The notes beneath the pieces are model-generated. The model ran no database searches. It had not been told where the DNA came from and saw only the letters and a list, made by a program, of their open reading frames with translations. This document shows positions 1 through 8,568 of a stretch of DNA of 64,000 bases, in pieces. The position numbers and the translations under genes were made by a program. This stretch comes from Luteibacter sp. UNC138MFCol5.1 (GTDB taxonomy: Bacteria; Pseudomonadota; Gammaproteobacteria; Xanthomonadales; Rhodanobacteraceae), in the NCBI RefSeq assembly GCF_900110505.1, contig NZ_FODZ01000007.1, positions 154,548 through 218,547 of the forward strand. Reading direction: 5' to 3'. The first letter of the stretch is position 1. Every line of letters starts with the position of its first letter.

Positions 1-3
1 CGC

Positions 4-97
4 GTTATCCACATGTCGTGTGGATACGCCCTGCATAACCGTGTGGACAAGTCCGCTTCGCGCTTGGGCGTCAACGGCTTGCGTTGTGCTGGTCATT
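4..97. repeat. 94-bp direct repeat, copy A
   Basis: This block is nearly identical to 206-299, exactly 202 bp downstream. It holds a perfect DnaA-box 9-mer TTATCCACA (5-13) and two 8/9 matches in inverse orientation (19-27 and 42-50). The first two form a near-palindrome. No gene is visible here; the window probably starts in the ruvA-ruvB spacer. Confidence 0.8.
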
Positions 98-120
98 TCT
101 TGAGCAACGTCGGTGCGCGG

Positions 121-150
121 CGTAGGAGCGCGCCCTGCGCGCGACATGTT
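121..150. repeat. REP-like element
   Basis: The sequence starts TAGGAGCGCGC and contains an internal GCGCG inverted repeat. The same TAGGAGCGCGC core occurs in the element at 55327-55435. It sits between the two 94-bp repeats. Confidence 0.5.
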
Positions 151-205
151 TTGAGGCCGTGCGCTTCAGGCCCTGTGGCGCCAGGCGGAAAGGACGTCGC
201 GAGCG

Positions 206-299
206 GTTATCCACACGCGGTGTGGATACGCCTTGCATAACCGTGTGGACAAGTCCGCTTCGCACTTGGGCGTCAACGACTTGCGTTGTGCTGGTCATT
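206..299. repeat. 94-bp direct repeat, copy B
   Basis: Second copy of the repeat at 4-97, with the same three DnaA-box-like 9-mers at the same spacing (207-215 perfect, 221-229 and 244-252 inverse 8/9). It ends about 60 bp before the ruvB start codon. Confidence 0.8.
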
Positions 300-357
300 C
301 GGTGACCACGGGGCGGGACGGCCGCGTCCCGGGCCGCAGACCTGCCATAATGCGCGC

Positions 358-1398
358 ATGTCCGAGCACCGCATCATTTCTTCCGCCGCCGCCATGGACG
401 ACGAGGCGCTGGAAGCGAGCATCCGTCCGAAGAGGCTGGCCGAGTACCTCGGGCAGCGGACGGTGCGCGAGCAGATGGCCATCTATATCGAGGCCGCCCG
501 CCGTCGCGGCGGGGCGCTGGACCATACGCTGATCTTCGGGCCGCCCGGCCTCGGCAAGACGACGCTTTCCCACGTGATCGCCAACGAGCTCGGGGTGAGC
601 GTCCGCTCCACGTCGGGCCCGGTGCTCGAGCGCGCCGGCGATCTCGCCGCGCTGCTGACGAACCTCGAGGCCAACGACGTCCTCTTCGTCGACGAGATCC
701 ACCGCCTTTCGCCCGTGGTGGAGGAAGTGCTCTACCCGGCGATGGAAGACTTCCAGATCGACATCATGATCGGCGAGGGCCCCGCGGCCCGCTCGATCAA
801 GCTGGACCTGCCGCCCTTCACGCTGATCGGCGCGACCACGCGAGCCGGGCTGCTCACGGGCCCGCTGCGCGACCGCTTCGGCATCATCCAGCGGCTGGAG
901 TTCTACAGCGTGGACGAGCTGACGGCGATCGTCCGCCGCGCGGCGCGCATCTTCGGCATCGAATGCGAGCTCGAAGGGGCGGTGGAAATCGCCCGCCGCT
1001 CGCGCGGCACCCCGCGTATCGCCAACCGCCTGCTGCGCCGCGTGCGGGACTTCGCCGAGGTCCGGGGCGACGGCCGCATCACGCATGAACTGGCGCGCGC
1101 GGCAACCGACATGCTCAAGGTGGATGCCGAGGGTTTCGACGACCTGGACCGCCGCCTGCTCGGCACGATCATCCGCAATTTCGACGGTGGCCCGGTGGGC
1201 GTGGAATCGCTCGCCGCCGCGCTCAGCGAGGACCGCGGCACGCTCGAGGACGTCGTGGAGCCCTACCTGATCCAGCAGGGGTACCTGATCCGGACCGCTC
1301 GCGGCCGCATGGCGTCGGCCAAGGCCTGGCGCCACCTGGGGCTCAATCCGCCGCCGCGCCAGAACGCCACCCCGGACCTGTTTTCGGACGAGGCATGA
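358..1398 (+). CDS. ruvB: Holliday junction branch migration DNA helicase RuvB
   Basis: RuvB is the AAA+ hexameric motor that drives branch migration of Holliday junctions with RuvA. The 346-residue product has the family's usual length. It shows the Walker A motif [10 protein letters not shown], the Walker B motif FVDEIHRL, the sensor motif GATTRAG and a C-terminal winged-helix region. The reading frame stays open upstream to 286, but the ATG at 358 begins at the conserved N-terminus (MSEHRII) just before the RPK.L.EYLGQ motif. The stop overlaps the next gene's start by 4 nt (ATGA), so ruvB is coupled to ybgC and the tol genes. Confidence 0.98.
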   Translation: MSEHRIISSAAAMDDEALEASIRPKRLAEYLGQRTVREQMAIYIEAARRRGGALDHTLIFGPPGLGKTTLSHVIANELGVSVRSTSGPVLERAGDLAALLTNLEANDVLFVDEIHRLSPVVEEVLYPAMEDFQIDIMIGEGPAARSIKLDLPPFTLIGATTRAGLLTGPLRDRFGIIQRLEFYSVDELTAIVRRAARIFGIECELEGAVEIARRSRGTPRIANRLLRRVRDFAEVRGDGRITHELARAATDMLKVDAEGFDDLDRRLLGTIIRNFDGGPVGVESLAAALSEDRGTLEDVVEPYLIQQGYLIRTARGRMASAKAWRHLGLNPPPRQNATPDLFSDEA

Positions 1399-1802
1399 GC
1401 GTCTTCCGCTGGCCCGTGCGCATCTACTGGGAAGACACCGACGCGGGTGGGGTGGTCTACCACGCCAACTACGTGCGCTTCATGGAGCGCGCCAGGACGG
1501 AGTGGCTGCGGGCGCAGGGCATCGACCAGCTGGCGCTGCGGCGGACGACCGGCCTGGGCTTCGTGGTGCGCGACATGCACCTCGATTTCCTGCGGCCGGC
1601 CCGTCTGGATGATGAACTTCAGGTCAGCGTGGTCGTCAAAGAACGCCGTTCAGCCAGTATGCTGTTCGATCAGGAGATCGTGCGAGGGGACGAATCGCTG
1701 GTGCGCGCCACGGTGCGCGCGGCCTGTGTGAACCTCGATACGATGCGCCCGGCCCAGATCCCCGCGGATCTGTTCCCAGAAGATTTTTCCTTTACCCGAT
1801 AG
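1395..1802 (+). CDS. ybgC: Tol-Pal-associated acyl-CoA thioesterase YbgC
   Basis: A 135-residue hot-dog-fold acyl-CoA thioesterase. The N-terminus carries the 4-hydroxybenzoyl-CoA thioesterase signature [18 protein letters not shown], including the catalytic Asp. YbgC hydrolyses short- or medium-chain acyl-CoAs and in many proteobacteria is the first gene of the tol-pal operon, as here. It overlaps the ruvB stop by 4 nt and ends 29 nt before tolQ. Confidence 0.96.
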   Translation: MSVFRWPVRIYWEDTDAGGVVYHANYVRFMERARTEWLRAQGIDQLALRRTTGLGFVVRDMHLDFLRPARLDDELQVSVVVKERRSASMLFDQEIVRGDESLVRATVRAACVNLDTMRPAQIPADLFPEDFSFTR

Positions 1803-1831
1803 CCAGATACCCGGCGGAGAGCCTGCAAGCG

Positions 1832-2515
1832 ATGAACGGTGGACTGAACATTTTCAAGCTGGTCGCGGAAGCGAGCCTGCCGGTACAACTGGTGATGCTC
1901 CTCCTGCTGGTGTTCTCGTTCCTGTCGTGGGTGATCATCATCCGCAAGTACAGCCAGCTGAAGACGGCCCACGACAACGCCGAGACCTTCGAGGACCGCT
2001 TCTGGTCGGGCGCCGACCTGGCCGCCCTGTTCCGGGAAGTGGGCAACCGCGAGGGCCAGCACGGCATCGAGAACGTGTTCGAGGCCGGCTTCCGCGAGTT
2101 CGCGCGCCAGCGCCAGCGCCGCGTGACCGACGCCAACCGCGTCATCGAGGGCTCCGAGCGCGCCATGCGCGTGGCCGGCACCCGCGAGATCGGCAAGCTC
2201 GAGCAGAACCTCGAATTCCTCGCCAACGTTGGTTCGATCAGCCCGTACGTCGGTCTGTTCGGTACGGTCTGGGGCATCATGGGCGCTTTCCAGGGCCTGG
2301 GCGAGATGAAGGACGTGACGATCTCGGTCGTGGCCCCGCACATCTCCGAGGCGCTGATCGCCACGGCCATGGGTCTGTTCGCCGCCATTCCGGCCGTCTG
2401 GGCGTACAACCGCTACGCCAACAAGGTCGAGCGCATCGCGTCGCGCTACGAGGTGTTCCAGGAAGAGTTCTCCTCGGTCCTGCAGCGCCAGATCCACTCC
2501 GACGAAGTGGCCTGA
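1832..2515 (+). CDS. tolQ: Tol-Pal system inner-membrane protein TolQ
   Basis: A 227-residue MotA/TolQ/ExbB-family protein. TolQ forms the proton channel with TolR that energises TolA during outer-membrane constriction. A first transmembrane helix lies at about residues 15-37 (VQLVMLLLLVFSFLSW). The conserved block around VGSISPYVGLFGTVWGIM and the following APHISEALIATAMGLFAAIP form the later two helices. A GGCGGAGAG ribosome-binding site precedes the ATG. Confidence 0.98.
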   Translation: MNGGLNIFKLVAEASLPVQLVMLLLLVFSFLSWVIIIRKYSQLKTAHDNAETFEDRFWSGADLAALFREVGNREGQHGIENVFEAGFREFARQRQRRVTDANRVIEGSERAMRVAGTREIGKLEQNLEFLANVGSISPYVGLFGTVWGIMGAFQGLGEMKDVTISVVAPHISEALIATAMGLFAAIPAVWAYNRYANKVERIASRYEVFQEEFSSVLQRQIHSDEVA

Positions 2516-2522
2516 GCCCCAC

Positions 2523-2975
2523 ATGGCCACGCGTAACGTCTACCGCCGGCACAAGCGGAAGCTGAAGTCCGAGATCAACGTCGTGCCGTACATCGACGTG
2601 ATGCTCGTGCTGCTGATCATCTTCATGGTCACCACGCCCATGATGAACCTCGGCGTCGACATCCAGCTGCCGCAGACCAAGGCCAAGTCCCTCCAGGACA
2701 AGAAAGACCCCGTCGTCGTGTCCGTCGACGAGGCGGGCCAGATCTACCTCACCGCCAATGGCGCCAAGCGCGAGCCGGTGAGCGCGGACGAGTTCAGGAC
2801 GAAGATCACGGCGTTCCACAACGCCAACCCGGAGCTCCAGGTGCTCGTGGCGGGCGACCAGCGCGTCGGCTACGGCAAGGTCTATTCGATCCTCCCGATC
2901 CTCCAGGAAGCGGGCGTCTCCAAGATCGGCCTGATGAGCCAGCCGGAGTCGGGCGCGCAGAATGGAAAACCGTAA
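2523..2975 (+). CDS. tolR: Tol-Pal system protein TolR
   Basis: A 150-residue ExbD/TolR-family protein with one N-terminal transmembrane helix. The helix carries the conserved proton-carrying Asp in the motif VVPYIDVMLVLLIIFMVT, and a periplasmic domain follows. It starts 7 nt after tolQ and overlaps tolA by 14 nt, indicating tight co-translation. With TolQ it makes the motor for TolA. Confidence 0.98.
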   Translation: MATRNVYRRHKRKLKSEINVVPYIDVMLVLLIIFMVTTPMMNLGVDIQLPQTKAKSLQDKKDPVVVSVDEAGQIYLTANGAKREPVSADEFRTKITAFHNANPELQVLVAGDQRVGYGKVYSILPILQEAGVSKIGLMSQPESGAQNGKP

Positions 2976-3906
2976 CGGCACGCCCCGCGCGGTCGTCCTC
3001 GCCGCGCTCCTGCACGTCGCGATCGTGGCCTTCCTGGGCCTCGCCGTCATCCCGTGCTCGGATTACGAGAAGTGGGCAGAAGCGCTCGGCCTGCCGGCGG
3101 AGTGGAATCCGCTGAAGTGTCCCGCGCCGCTCGAACTTCCCGGCCAGATCATCGAAGCCACGCTCGTGGGCCCGACCGGCAGCCCGCCGCCGAAGGCGAC
3201 CAAGGTCAAGCCGACGCCGGACACCACGCCGCCGCCGCCCGTGGTGCCGACGCCGCCTCCGCCGCAGCCCGAGAAGCCGAAGGTCGAGACCCTGCCGCCG
3301 CCGCCGAAGCAGCCGGACCTCAAGGACCAGGAAGAAGTCGTCGACGACGCGGTCCAGAAGGCCGAGGACGCCAAGCGCCTGCAGGAAGAGAAGCAGCGCC
3401 AGCGCCAGGCCGAGCTCGACGCCCAGGCGGAGCAGAAGAAGAAAGAGAAGCAGAAGGAAATCGACGACATCTTCAAGCAGCTCGACGCGGCGAAGGCGCA
3501 GACCAAGAAGGCCGACACCACGAAGAAGCAGGCCGAGCAGCAATTGAAGGACCTGCAGAACGCGAAGGACGACGGCCTGCCGGACCTGCCGCCGGCCGAC
3601 CAGAAGCAGTCGGGCACCAACGGTCGCGACACCGGCAAGCTGGGCCAGTACCTGGCCGCCATCCAGAACTCGGTGACGAGCAACTGGCTGCGTCCGGACA
3701 ACATGCCCAACGCCTCCTGCCAGGTGCACATCGTCCAGGTGCCGGGCGGCCAGGTGCTGAGCGCCAAGGTCGACTCCAGCTGCCCGTACGATGCCGCCGG
3801 CCGGGCGTCGATCGAAAACGCCGTGCTGCGAGCCCAGCCGTTGCCCTACCAGGGCTTCGAGGACGTCTTCCAGCGCAACCTCACCTTCACGTTCAGGCCG
3901 CAATGA
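2962..3906 (+). CDS. tolA: Tol-Pal system protein TolA
   Basis: A 314-residue TolA. An N-terminal signal-anchor helix (about residues 10-30) is followed by a Pro-rich stretch and a long Lys/Gln/Glu/Ala-rich helical domain (about residues 115-200). The C-terminal TonB-like domain III starts around GKLGQYLAAIQNSVTSNW and contains two cysteines. TolA links the TolQR motor to Pal and TolB across the periplasm. It is somewhat shorter than the E. coli protein because of a shorter helical domain. Confidence 0.96.
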   Translation: MENRNGTPRAVVLAALLHVAIVAFLGLAVIPCSDYEKWAEALGLPAEWNPLKCPAPLELPGQIIEATLVGPTGSPPPKATKVKPTPDTTPPPPVVPTPPPPQPEKPKVETLPPPPKQPDLKDQEEVVDDAVQKAEDAKRLQEEKQRQRQAELDAQAEQKKKEKQKEIDDIFKQLDAAKAQTKKADTTKKQAEQQLKDLQNAKDDGLPDLPPADQKQSGTNGRDTGKLGQYLAAIQNSVTSNWLRPDNMPNASCQVHIVQVPGGQVLSAKVDSSCPYDAAGRASIENAVLRAQPLPYQGFEDVFQRNLTFTFRPQ

Positions 3907-3916
3907 TGGTGCGCGT

Positions 3917-3944
3917 CCCGCCCCGGGCTCATGCCGGGGCGGGG
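3917..3944 (+). terminator. GC-rich hairpin after tolA
   Basis: CCCGCCCCGGGC pairs imperfectly with GCCGGGGCGGGG across a short loop, 11 nt after the tolA stop. There is no T run, so it may be an attenuating or mRNA-stabilising stem rather than a full terminator. Confidence 0.4.
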
Positions 3945-4019
3945 CGGTTCATAGACCGGTCACGCACGAAGCGACCGTCGCGCTAACATTTCGCCGCCGT
4001 CCCACATCTCCAGGTCGCA

Positions 4020-5348
4020 ATGAACCAGCCCATGCGCAGAATGCTTTCCCGACTCGCCATCCTCGTCGTCGCGCTGACCGGCTTCGTGGCCGGCCCCGCC
4101 GCCGCCCAGTCGCTCAACGTGGACATCGTCGGCGGCCTGAAGACGGCGACCCCGATCGCGGTCGTTCCGTTCGCCCAGGCCGGCGGCGCGCCGCTGCCGA
4201 CCGACGTCGCGGACGTCATCCGCAACGACTTCAACCGCTCGGGCAAGTTCCGCTCGCTCGACAAGGCCGACATCGTCGAGACCCCGTCGCAGGGCTCGGA
4301 CATCAAGTTCGCCACCTGGCGTCTGCTCAAGCAGGATTTCCTCACCATCGGCCGCATCAGCGACGCCGGCGGCGGCATGCTCAAGGTCGACTACGAGCTG
4401 TGGGACGTGAACAAGCAGCAGAGCCTGCTGGCGCAGTCGTTCACAGCCCCGGCGGGCGACCTGCGTGGCGTCGCGCACCAGATCGCCGACCAGATCTACG
4501 AAAAGATCACCGGCGTCCGTGGCGCGTTCTGGACCCGCATCGCGTACATCACCGCGGTCGGCGTCGGCAACAACACCACCTATTCGCTCATCGTGGCCGA
4601 CTCCGATGGCTTCAACCCGCAGGTCGTGGCCCGCTCGCGCGAGTCGCTGCTGGGTCCGGCCTGGTCGCCCGACGGCAGCAAGATCGCCTACGTCTCGTTC
4701 GAGAGCGGCAACTCGGCGGTCTACGTGCAGAACATCAACACCGGTTCGCGCAGCCTGATCGCCTCGCACCCGCGCGGCATCAACAGCGCCCCGGCCTGGT
4801 CGCCGGACGGCAGCAAGCTCGCCGTGAGCCTGTCGTACGTCGGCAACCCCGAGATCTTCGTGATCGACGTGGGCAGCCGCGCCGAAACCCGCCTGACCAA
4901 CAACTTCGCGATCGACACCGAACCGACCTTCACCCCGGACGGCCAGAGCATCATCTTCACCTCCGATCGCTCGGGTAAGCCGCAGCTCTACCAGATGTCC
5001 GCATCGGGTGGCGCGGCCCAGCGCCTGACCTTCCAGGGCGGCTTCAACGCCAGCGCGTCGGTGAGCTACGACGGCAAGCAGATTGCGATGGTGCAGGGCA
5101 ACGGGAACGTGTATCGTATCGCCATCATGGACCGTAGTCTGGGTGGGCAGGTGCGCTTCGTTTCCCCGGGTAACGTGGACGATTCGCCCAGCTTCGCGCC
5201 CAATGCCAGCATGCTGCTCTATGCGGCGTCGCAGGGTACGCGAGGCGTCCTGTATGCGGTTTCGGCAGACGGTCTGGTGCGCCAGCGTCTCGTCCTCTCG
5301 GACGGCGACGTGCGCGAACCGTCCTGGGGACCCTATCGACAGCGCTGA
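4020..5348 (+). CDS. tolB: Tol-Pal system beta-propeller protein TolB
   Basis: A 442-residue periplasmic protein. The N-terminal signal peptide ends near GPAAAQS. A TolB N-terminal domain (about residues 30-160) is followed by a six-bladed propeller whose blades show WSPDGSKIAY-type repeats. TolB binds Pal and the TolA C-terminal domain. The start at 4020 gives the signal peptide directly. It is separated from tolA by a hairpin-containing spacer of 113 nt. Confidence 0.98.
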   Translation: MNQPMRRMLSRLAILVVALTGFVAGPAAAQSLNVDIVGGLKTATPIAVVPFAQAGGAPLPTDVADVIRNDFNRSGKFRSLDKADIVETPSQGSDIKFATWRLLKQDFLTIGRISDAGGGMLKVDYELWDVNKQQSLLAQSFTAPAGDLRGVAHQIADQIYEKITGVRGAFWTRIAYITAVGVGNNTTYSLIVADSDGFNPQVVARSRESLLGPAWSPDGSKIAYVSFESGNSAVYVQNINTGSRSLIASHPRGINSAPAWSPDGSKLAVSLSYVGNPEIFVIDVGSRAETRLTNNFAIDTEPTFTPDGQSIIFTSDRSGKPQLYQMSASGGAAQRLTFQGGFNASASVSYDGKQIAMVQGNGNVYRIAIMDRSLGGQVRFVSPGNVDDSPSFAPNASMLLYAASQGTRGVLYAVSADGLVRQRLVLSDGDVREPSWGPYRQR

Positions 5349-5392
5349 TGGCGCGCCCTCGCGGGCGGCGACATAAGCAAAGTCCAGGGAGG

Positions 5393-5415
5393 GGCGCGGC
5401 GTGGCCGCGCCTTTT
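5393..5415 (+). terminator. Terminator-like hairpin after tolB
   Basis: Perfect 8-bp stem GGCGCGGC/GCCGCGCC with a 3-nt loop, followed by TTTT. It lies 45 nt downstream of tolB and may separate tolB from pal transcription. Confidence 0.6.
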
Positions 5416-5470
5416 CTGCGGACGGAGTTCCATCGGCGGTCGCCCCATGGGCGGCCGTCGGTACGAAAGA

Positions 5471-5496
5471 CGACGGGTGCGGGACAGCACCCGTCG
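5471..5496. other. Perfect inverted repeat upstream of pal
   Basis: CGACGGGTGC pairs exactly with GCACCCGTCG across a 6-nt loop, about 95 nt before the pal start. It could fold in the 5' leader of the pal-cpoB message. Its function is unknown. Confidence 0.5.
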
Positions 5497-5591
5497 GCGT
5501 AGATGTAAGTAGAAAAACAGCCGGACAACCGGCGGTGCCTGTCCCGAAACGAAAACCGACTGTCGGAACTCAACTGTTGAAGGAACGTCCC

Positions 5592-6101
5592 ATGAATAAG
5601 ACCGTTACCGTCACCCTGGCTGCCCTGCTCTGCGTTGGCGCGGCCGCGTGCTCCAAGAAGAACACCAAGCCGGCTCCGATGCCGGAGCAGCAGCCGGTCG
5701 CCCAGACCCAGGCCCCGACCAGCGATGGCAAGTACCAGCCGTCCGATCTCGACACCGACGCTTGCCTGCGTCAGCGCGTCGTCTACTTCGACTTCGACAA
5801 GAACGACGTCAAGCCGGAGTTCCAGCAGATCATCGCTTGCCACGCCAAGTACCTGCAGGACCGTCCGCAGTCGGCGATGACCCTCGAGGGCAACACCGAC
5901 GAGCGCGGCACGCGCGAGTACAACCTGGGCCTCGGCGAGCGCCGTGGCAATGCCGTCTCCAGCGCCCTCCAGGCCGCTGGCGGTTCGGCTGCCCAGGTCA
6001 ACGTGACCAGCTATGGCAAGGAAAAGCCGGTGTGCCGCGAGCACAACGAAGACTGCTGGGCCAAGAACCGTCGCGTTGAGATCGTCTACACCGCGAAGTA
6101 A
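5592..6101 (+). CDS. pal: Peptidoglycan-associated lipoprotein Pal
   Basis: A 169-residue outer-membrane lipoprotein. The signal peptide ends in a lipobox with Cys20 (GAAAC). The C-terminal OmpA-like domain shows VYFDFDKNDVKPEF and the peptidoglycan-binding motif EGNTDERGTREYNLGLGERR. Pal anchors the outer membrane to peptidoglycan and receives TolA. The frame is open back to 5535, but the ATG at 5592 follows a good GAAGGAACG ribosome-binding site and gives the lipoprotein signal. Confidence 0.98.
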   Translation: MNKTVTVTLAALLCVGAAACSKKNTKPAPMPEQQPVAQTQAPTSDGKYQPSDLDTDACLRQRVVYFDFDKNDVKPEFQQIIACHAKYLQDRPQSAMTLEGNTDERGTREYNLGLGERRGNAVSSALQAAGGSAAQVNVTSYGKEKPVCREHNEDCWAKNRRVEIVYTAK

Positions 6102-6104
6102 GTA

Positions 6105-6956
6105 ATGAAGAAGACACTGGCTACCAGTTACATGGCCAGGCTTGGCGTGGCGGGCGCATTCGCGTCCGCCACGCTTTTTGCCGTCGTGGCCCATGCGCAG
6201 GACTCCCGCCTCAGCCTCGCCGACCGCGTGTCGCGGCTCGAGCAGCAGTCGCAGGCGCAGGCCGGCACGACGTCGCTGGTCAACCAGGTCAACGATCTCC
6301 AGCAGCAGGTGTCGCAGCTGCAGGGGCAGATCGAAGAGCTCCAGCACCAGAACCAGCAACTCCAGGATTCCCAGAAGGCGCAGTACGCGGATCTCGATTC
6401 GCGCCTGGGTCGTCTCGAAAAGGGCGGTGCCGCCTCCGCGCAGCCCGCGCCTTCGGCCACGACGCCGTCGGCTCCGCCTCCGGCGGCCGTTGCCGCCACC
6501 CCGGCCGCGCAGGCCACGCAGGCTTCCGCCGCGGCGCCCCAGAGCGCGCCGTCGCAGCCCGCCAGCGCCGACCAGCAGGCCGCCTACGACGCGGCGTTCA
6601 AGTCGCTGCGCGCCGGCGATTACGTCACGGCCTCGCGCGGTTTCCGCGACTTCCTCGTGAAGTACCCGGACAGCCCGCTCGCGCCCAACGCCTATTACTG
6701 GCTGGGCGAGTCGTACTACGTGACCATGAACTACCCGGTCGCGATCGAAGCGTTTCAGCGCCTCGTCAAGCAGTACCCGCAGAGCGACAAGGTCTCCGAC
6801 GGCCTGCTCAAGGTGGGCTACTGCCAGATCGAACTGAAGCAGCAGGACGCCGCCGTGGCGACCCTGAAGCAGGTCACCACCAAGTATCCGGGCACCAAGG
6901 CCGCGGGTCTCGCACAGGAACGCCTGCGCCGCCTGCAGCGCCAGACGGCCAACTGA
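6105..6956 (+). CDS. cpoB: Cell division coordinator CpoB (YbgF)
   Basis: A 283-residue periplasmic protein. It has a signal peptide ending near AHAQ, a coiled coil (about residues 35-95, rich in Gln and Leu), an Ala/Pro linker, and C-terminal TPR repeats starting at AAYDAAFKSLRAGDY. CpoB coordinates peptidoglycan synthesis with Tol-Pal-driven outer-membrane constriction. It starts 3 nt after pal, so the two are co-transcribed. Confidence 0.95.
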   Translation: MKKTLATSYMARLGVAGAFASATLFAVVAHAQDSRLSLADRVSRLEQQSQAQAGTTSLVNQVNDLQQQVSQLQGQIEELQHQNQQLQDSQKAQYADLDSRLGRLEKGGAASAQPAPSATTPSAPPPAAVAATPAAQATQASAAAPQSAPSQPASADQQAAYDAAFKSLRAGDYVTASRGFRDFLVKYPDSPLAPNAYYWLGESYYVTMNYPVAIEAFQRLVKQYPQSDKVSDGLLKVGYCQIELKQQDAAVATLKQVTTKYPGTKAAGLAQERLRRLQRQTAN

Positions 6957-6960
6957 CGTC

Positions 6961-7653
6961 ATGACGGGCAACACCGCAACTCCGGCGGACGTCTCGCCGG
7001 CATCGCCCGTCGCGGAACGCCTGCGCATCACCGAAATCTTCCACTCCGTGCAGGGCGAGGCCGACGCGATCGGCTGGCCCACGGTCTTCGTCCGCCTCAC
7101 TGGCTGCCCGCTGCGCTGCGTGTGGTGCGATACCGAGTATTCGTTCCACGGTGGCCAGTGGCACGACATCGACGCGATCCTCGCCGAGGTCGCCAGCCAC
7201 GGCGCGCGGCACGTCTGCGTGACCGGCGGCGAGCCGCTGTCACAGAAGCGCTGCCTGATCCTGCTGCGCAAGCTGTGCGATGCCGGGTACGAGGTATCGC
7301 TCGAAACCTCGGGCGCCCTCGACGTCTCCGCCGTCGACCCGCGCGTGCGCAAGGTGATGGACCTCAAGGCGCCGGATTCCGGCGAGAGCGCCCGCAATCG
7401 CTGGGCGAACCTCGACCACCTGCTGCCGCACGACCAGGTGAAGTTCGTGATCGCCAGCCGCGCCGACTTCGAATGGTCGCGCGACGTCGTGGCCGAGCAC
7501 GCGCTCGACCGCAAGGTGATGGTGCTGTTTTCTCCCGTGTGGTCGAAGGTCCAACCGCGCGAACTCGCCGAATGGATCCTCGCCGAACGCCTGCCGGTAC
7601 GTTTTCAGTTGCAGCTGCACAAGCTGCTGTGGAACGACGCCGCGGGCCACTGA
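6961..7653 (+). CDS. queE: 7-carboxy-7-deazaguanine synthase QueE
   Basis: A 230-residue radical SAM enzyme that converts 6-carboxytetrahydropterin to 7-carboxy-7-deazaguanine in queuosine biosynthesis. The 4Fe-4S motif is CPLRCVWC (CxxxCxxC), followed by the SAM-binding VTGGEPL. It starts 4 nt after cpoB and is followed 21 nt later by queC, giving a tol-pal/que transcription unit. Confidence 0.96.
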   Translation: MTGNTATPADVSPASPVAERLRITEIFHSVQGEADAIGWPTVFVRLTGCPLRCVWCDTEYSFHGGQWHDIDAILAEVASHGARHVCVTGGEPLSQKRCLILLRKLCDAGYEVSLETSGALDVSAVDPRVRKVMDLKAPDSGESARNRWANLDHLLPHDQVKFVIASRADFEWSRDVVAEHALDRKVMVLFSPVWSKVQPRELAEWILAERLPVRFQLQLHKLLWNDAAGH

Positions 7654-7674
7654 TTCGAATCAGGTAACGACGTC

Positions 7675-8358
7675 ATGAATGCTCCGAACGCTCCCCGCAA
7701 GGCCGTGATCCTGGTGTCCGGCGGCATGGATTCCGCGGTCACGATCGCGATGGCCCGCGAGCAGGGCTTCGAGGTGTATGCGCTGAGCGTCGCCTACGGG
7801 CAGCGCCACAGTTCCGAGCTCGAAGCGTCGGAGCGCGTGTCGAACCTGCTTGGCGCGGTCGTGCACAAGACCGTGCACGTCGACCTGCGCAGTATCGGCG
7901 GCTCGGCGCTCACGGCGGACATCGATGTGCCGGAGGAAGGCGGCGACGGCATCCCCGTCACCTACGTACCCGCCCGCAACACGATCATGCTGTCGATCGC
8001 GCTGGGCTGGGCCGAAGTGCTCGGGTCGACGGACATCTTCTGCGGCGTCAACGCCGTCGACTACTCCGGTTATCCCGATTGCCGTCCCGCGTTCATCGAG
8101 GCCTTCGAGGCGCTGGCGAACGTCGCGACGAAGGCGGGCGTCGAAGGCGCCGGCATCCGCATCCACGCACCCCTGATGCAGATGGGCAAGGGCGACATCG
8201 TGCGCGAGGGCATGCGTCTCGGTGTGGATTTCGCGGAAACCGTGAGCTGCTACCAGGCCGATGCACAGGGCCGCGCCTGCGGACACTGCGACGCCTGTCG
8301 CCTGCGCGCCGAAGGCTTCGCCAAGGCCGGTGTGCCGGATCCGACGCGTTACGTGTGA
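7675..8358 (+). CDS. queC: 7-cyano-7-deazaguanine synthase QueC
   Basis: A 227-residue ATP-dependent enzyme that makes preQ0 from the QueE product. The N-terminus has the PP-loop SGGMDSAV. The C-terminus has the zinc-binding cysteine cluster around CGHCDAC plus SCYQ. Its length matches the family. Confidence 0.97.
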   Translation: MNAPNAPRKAVILVSGGMDSAVTIAMAREQGFEVYALSVAYGQRHSSELEASERVSNLLGAVVHKTVHVDLRSIGGSALTADIDVPEEGGDGIPVTYVPARNTIMLSIALGWAEVLGSTDIFCGVNAVDYSGYPDCRPAFIEAFEALANVATKAGVEGAGIRIHAPLMQMGKGDIVREGMRLGVDFAETVSCYQADAQGRACGHCDACRLRAEGFAKAGVPDPTRYV

Positions 8359-8373
8359 TTCGTCTCGCCGTGG

Positions 8374-8393
8374 ATACCGGCGTGCGCCGGTAT
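8374..8393. repeat. Palindromic hairpin after queC
   Basis: ATACCGGCG TG CGCCGGTAT forms a 9-bp perfect stem with a 2-nt loop, 16 nt after queC. There is no T run. It resembles the short GGATACCGGC...GCCGGTAT hairpins dispersed in Lysobacterales genomes (from memory, not searched). Confidence 0.5.
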
Positions 8394-8428
8394 GACGTAT
8401 CGGGAGCGCATGGCGCGCAAGAAGCGAA

Positions 8429-8504
8429 TGGTGGGTCGTGCCGGATTCGAACCGGCGACCTACGGATTAAAAGTCCGCTGCTCTACCAACTGAGCTAACG
8501 ACCC
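8429..8504 (-). tRNA. tRNA-Lys (anticodon UUU)
   Basis: On the minus strand the sequence starts GGGTCGTTAGCTCAGTTGG. The anticodon loop is CTTTTAA (anticodon TTT), the T arm is GGTTCGAATCC, and the acceptor is ACGACCC followed by discriminator A and an encoded CCA (8429-8431). All four arms pair. It is convergent with queC. Confidence 0.97.
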
Positions 8505-8568
8505 ACACGCGGGAACCGGCAAGTTTACGAGGCGGCGGCCGACGGCACAACCCGAGCGGGTGCCGCGT

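Noticed and set aside
1-357. Possible chromosome origin
   Set aside because: DnaA-box-like 9-mers are present, but there is no AT-rich unwinding region and no dnaA/dnaN neighbourhood.
3960-7514. Very long minus-strand ORF (over 1,100 codons) opposite tolB-pal-cpoB-queE
   Set aside because: The plus strand carries well-known genes with conserved motifs throughout. The antisense frame is Arg/Leu/Gly-rich and matches the pattern made by GC-rich third positions. It has no domain.
8374-8393. Possible terminator for queC
   Set aside because: There is a good stem but no T run, and similar hairpins are dispersed repeats in this group, so it is listed only as a repeat.
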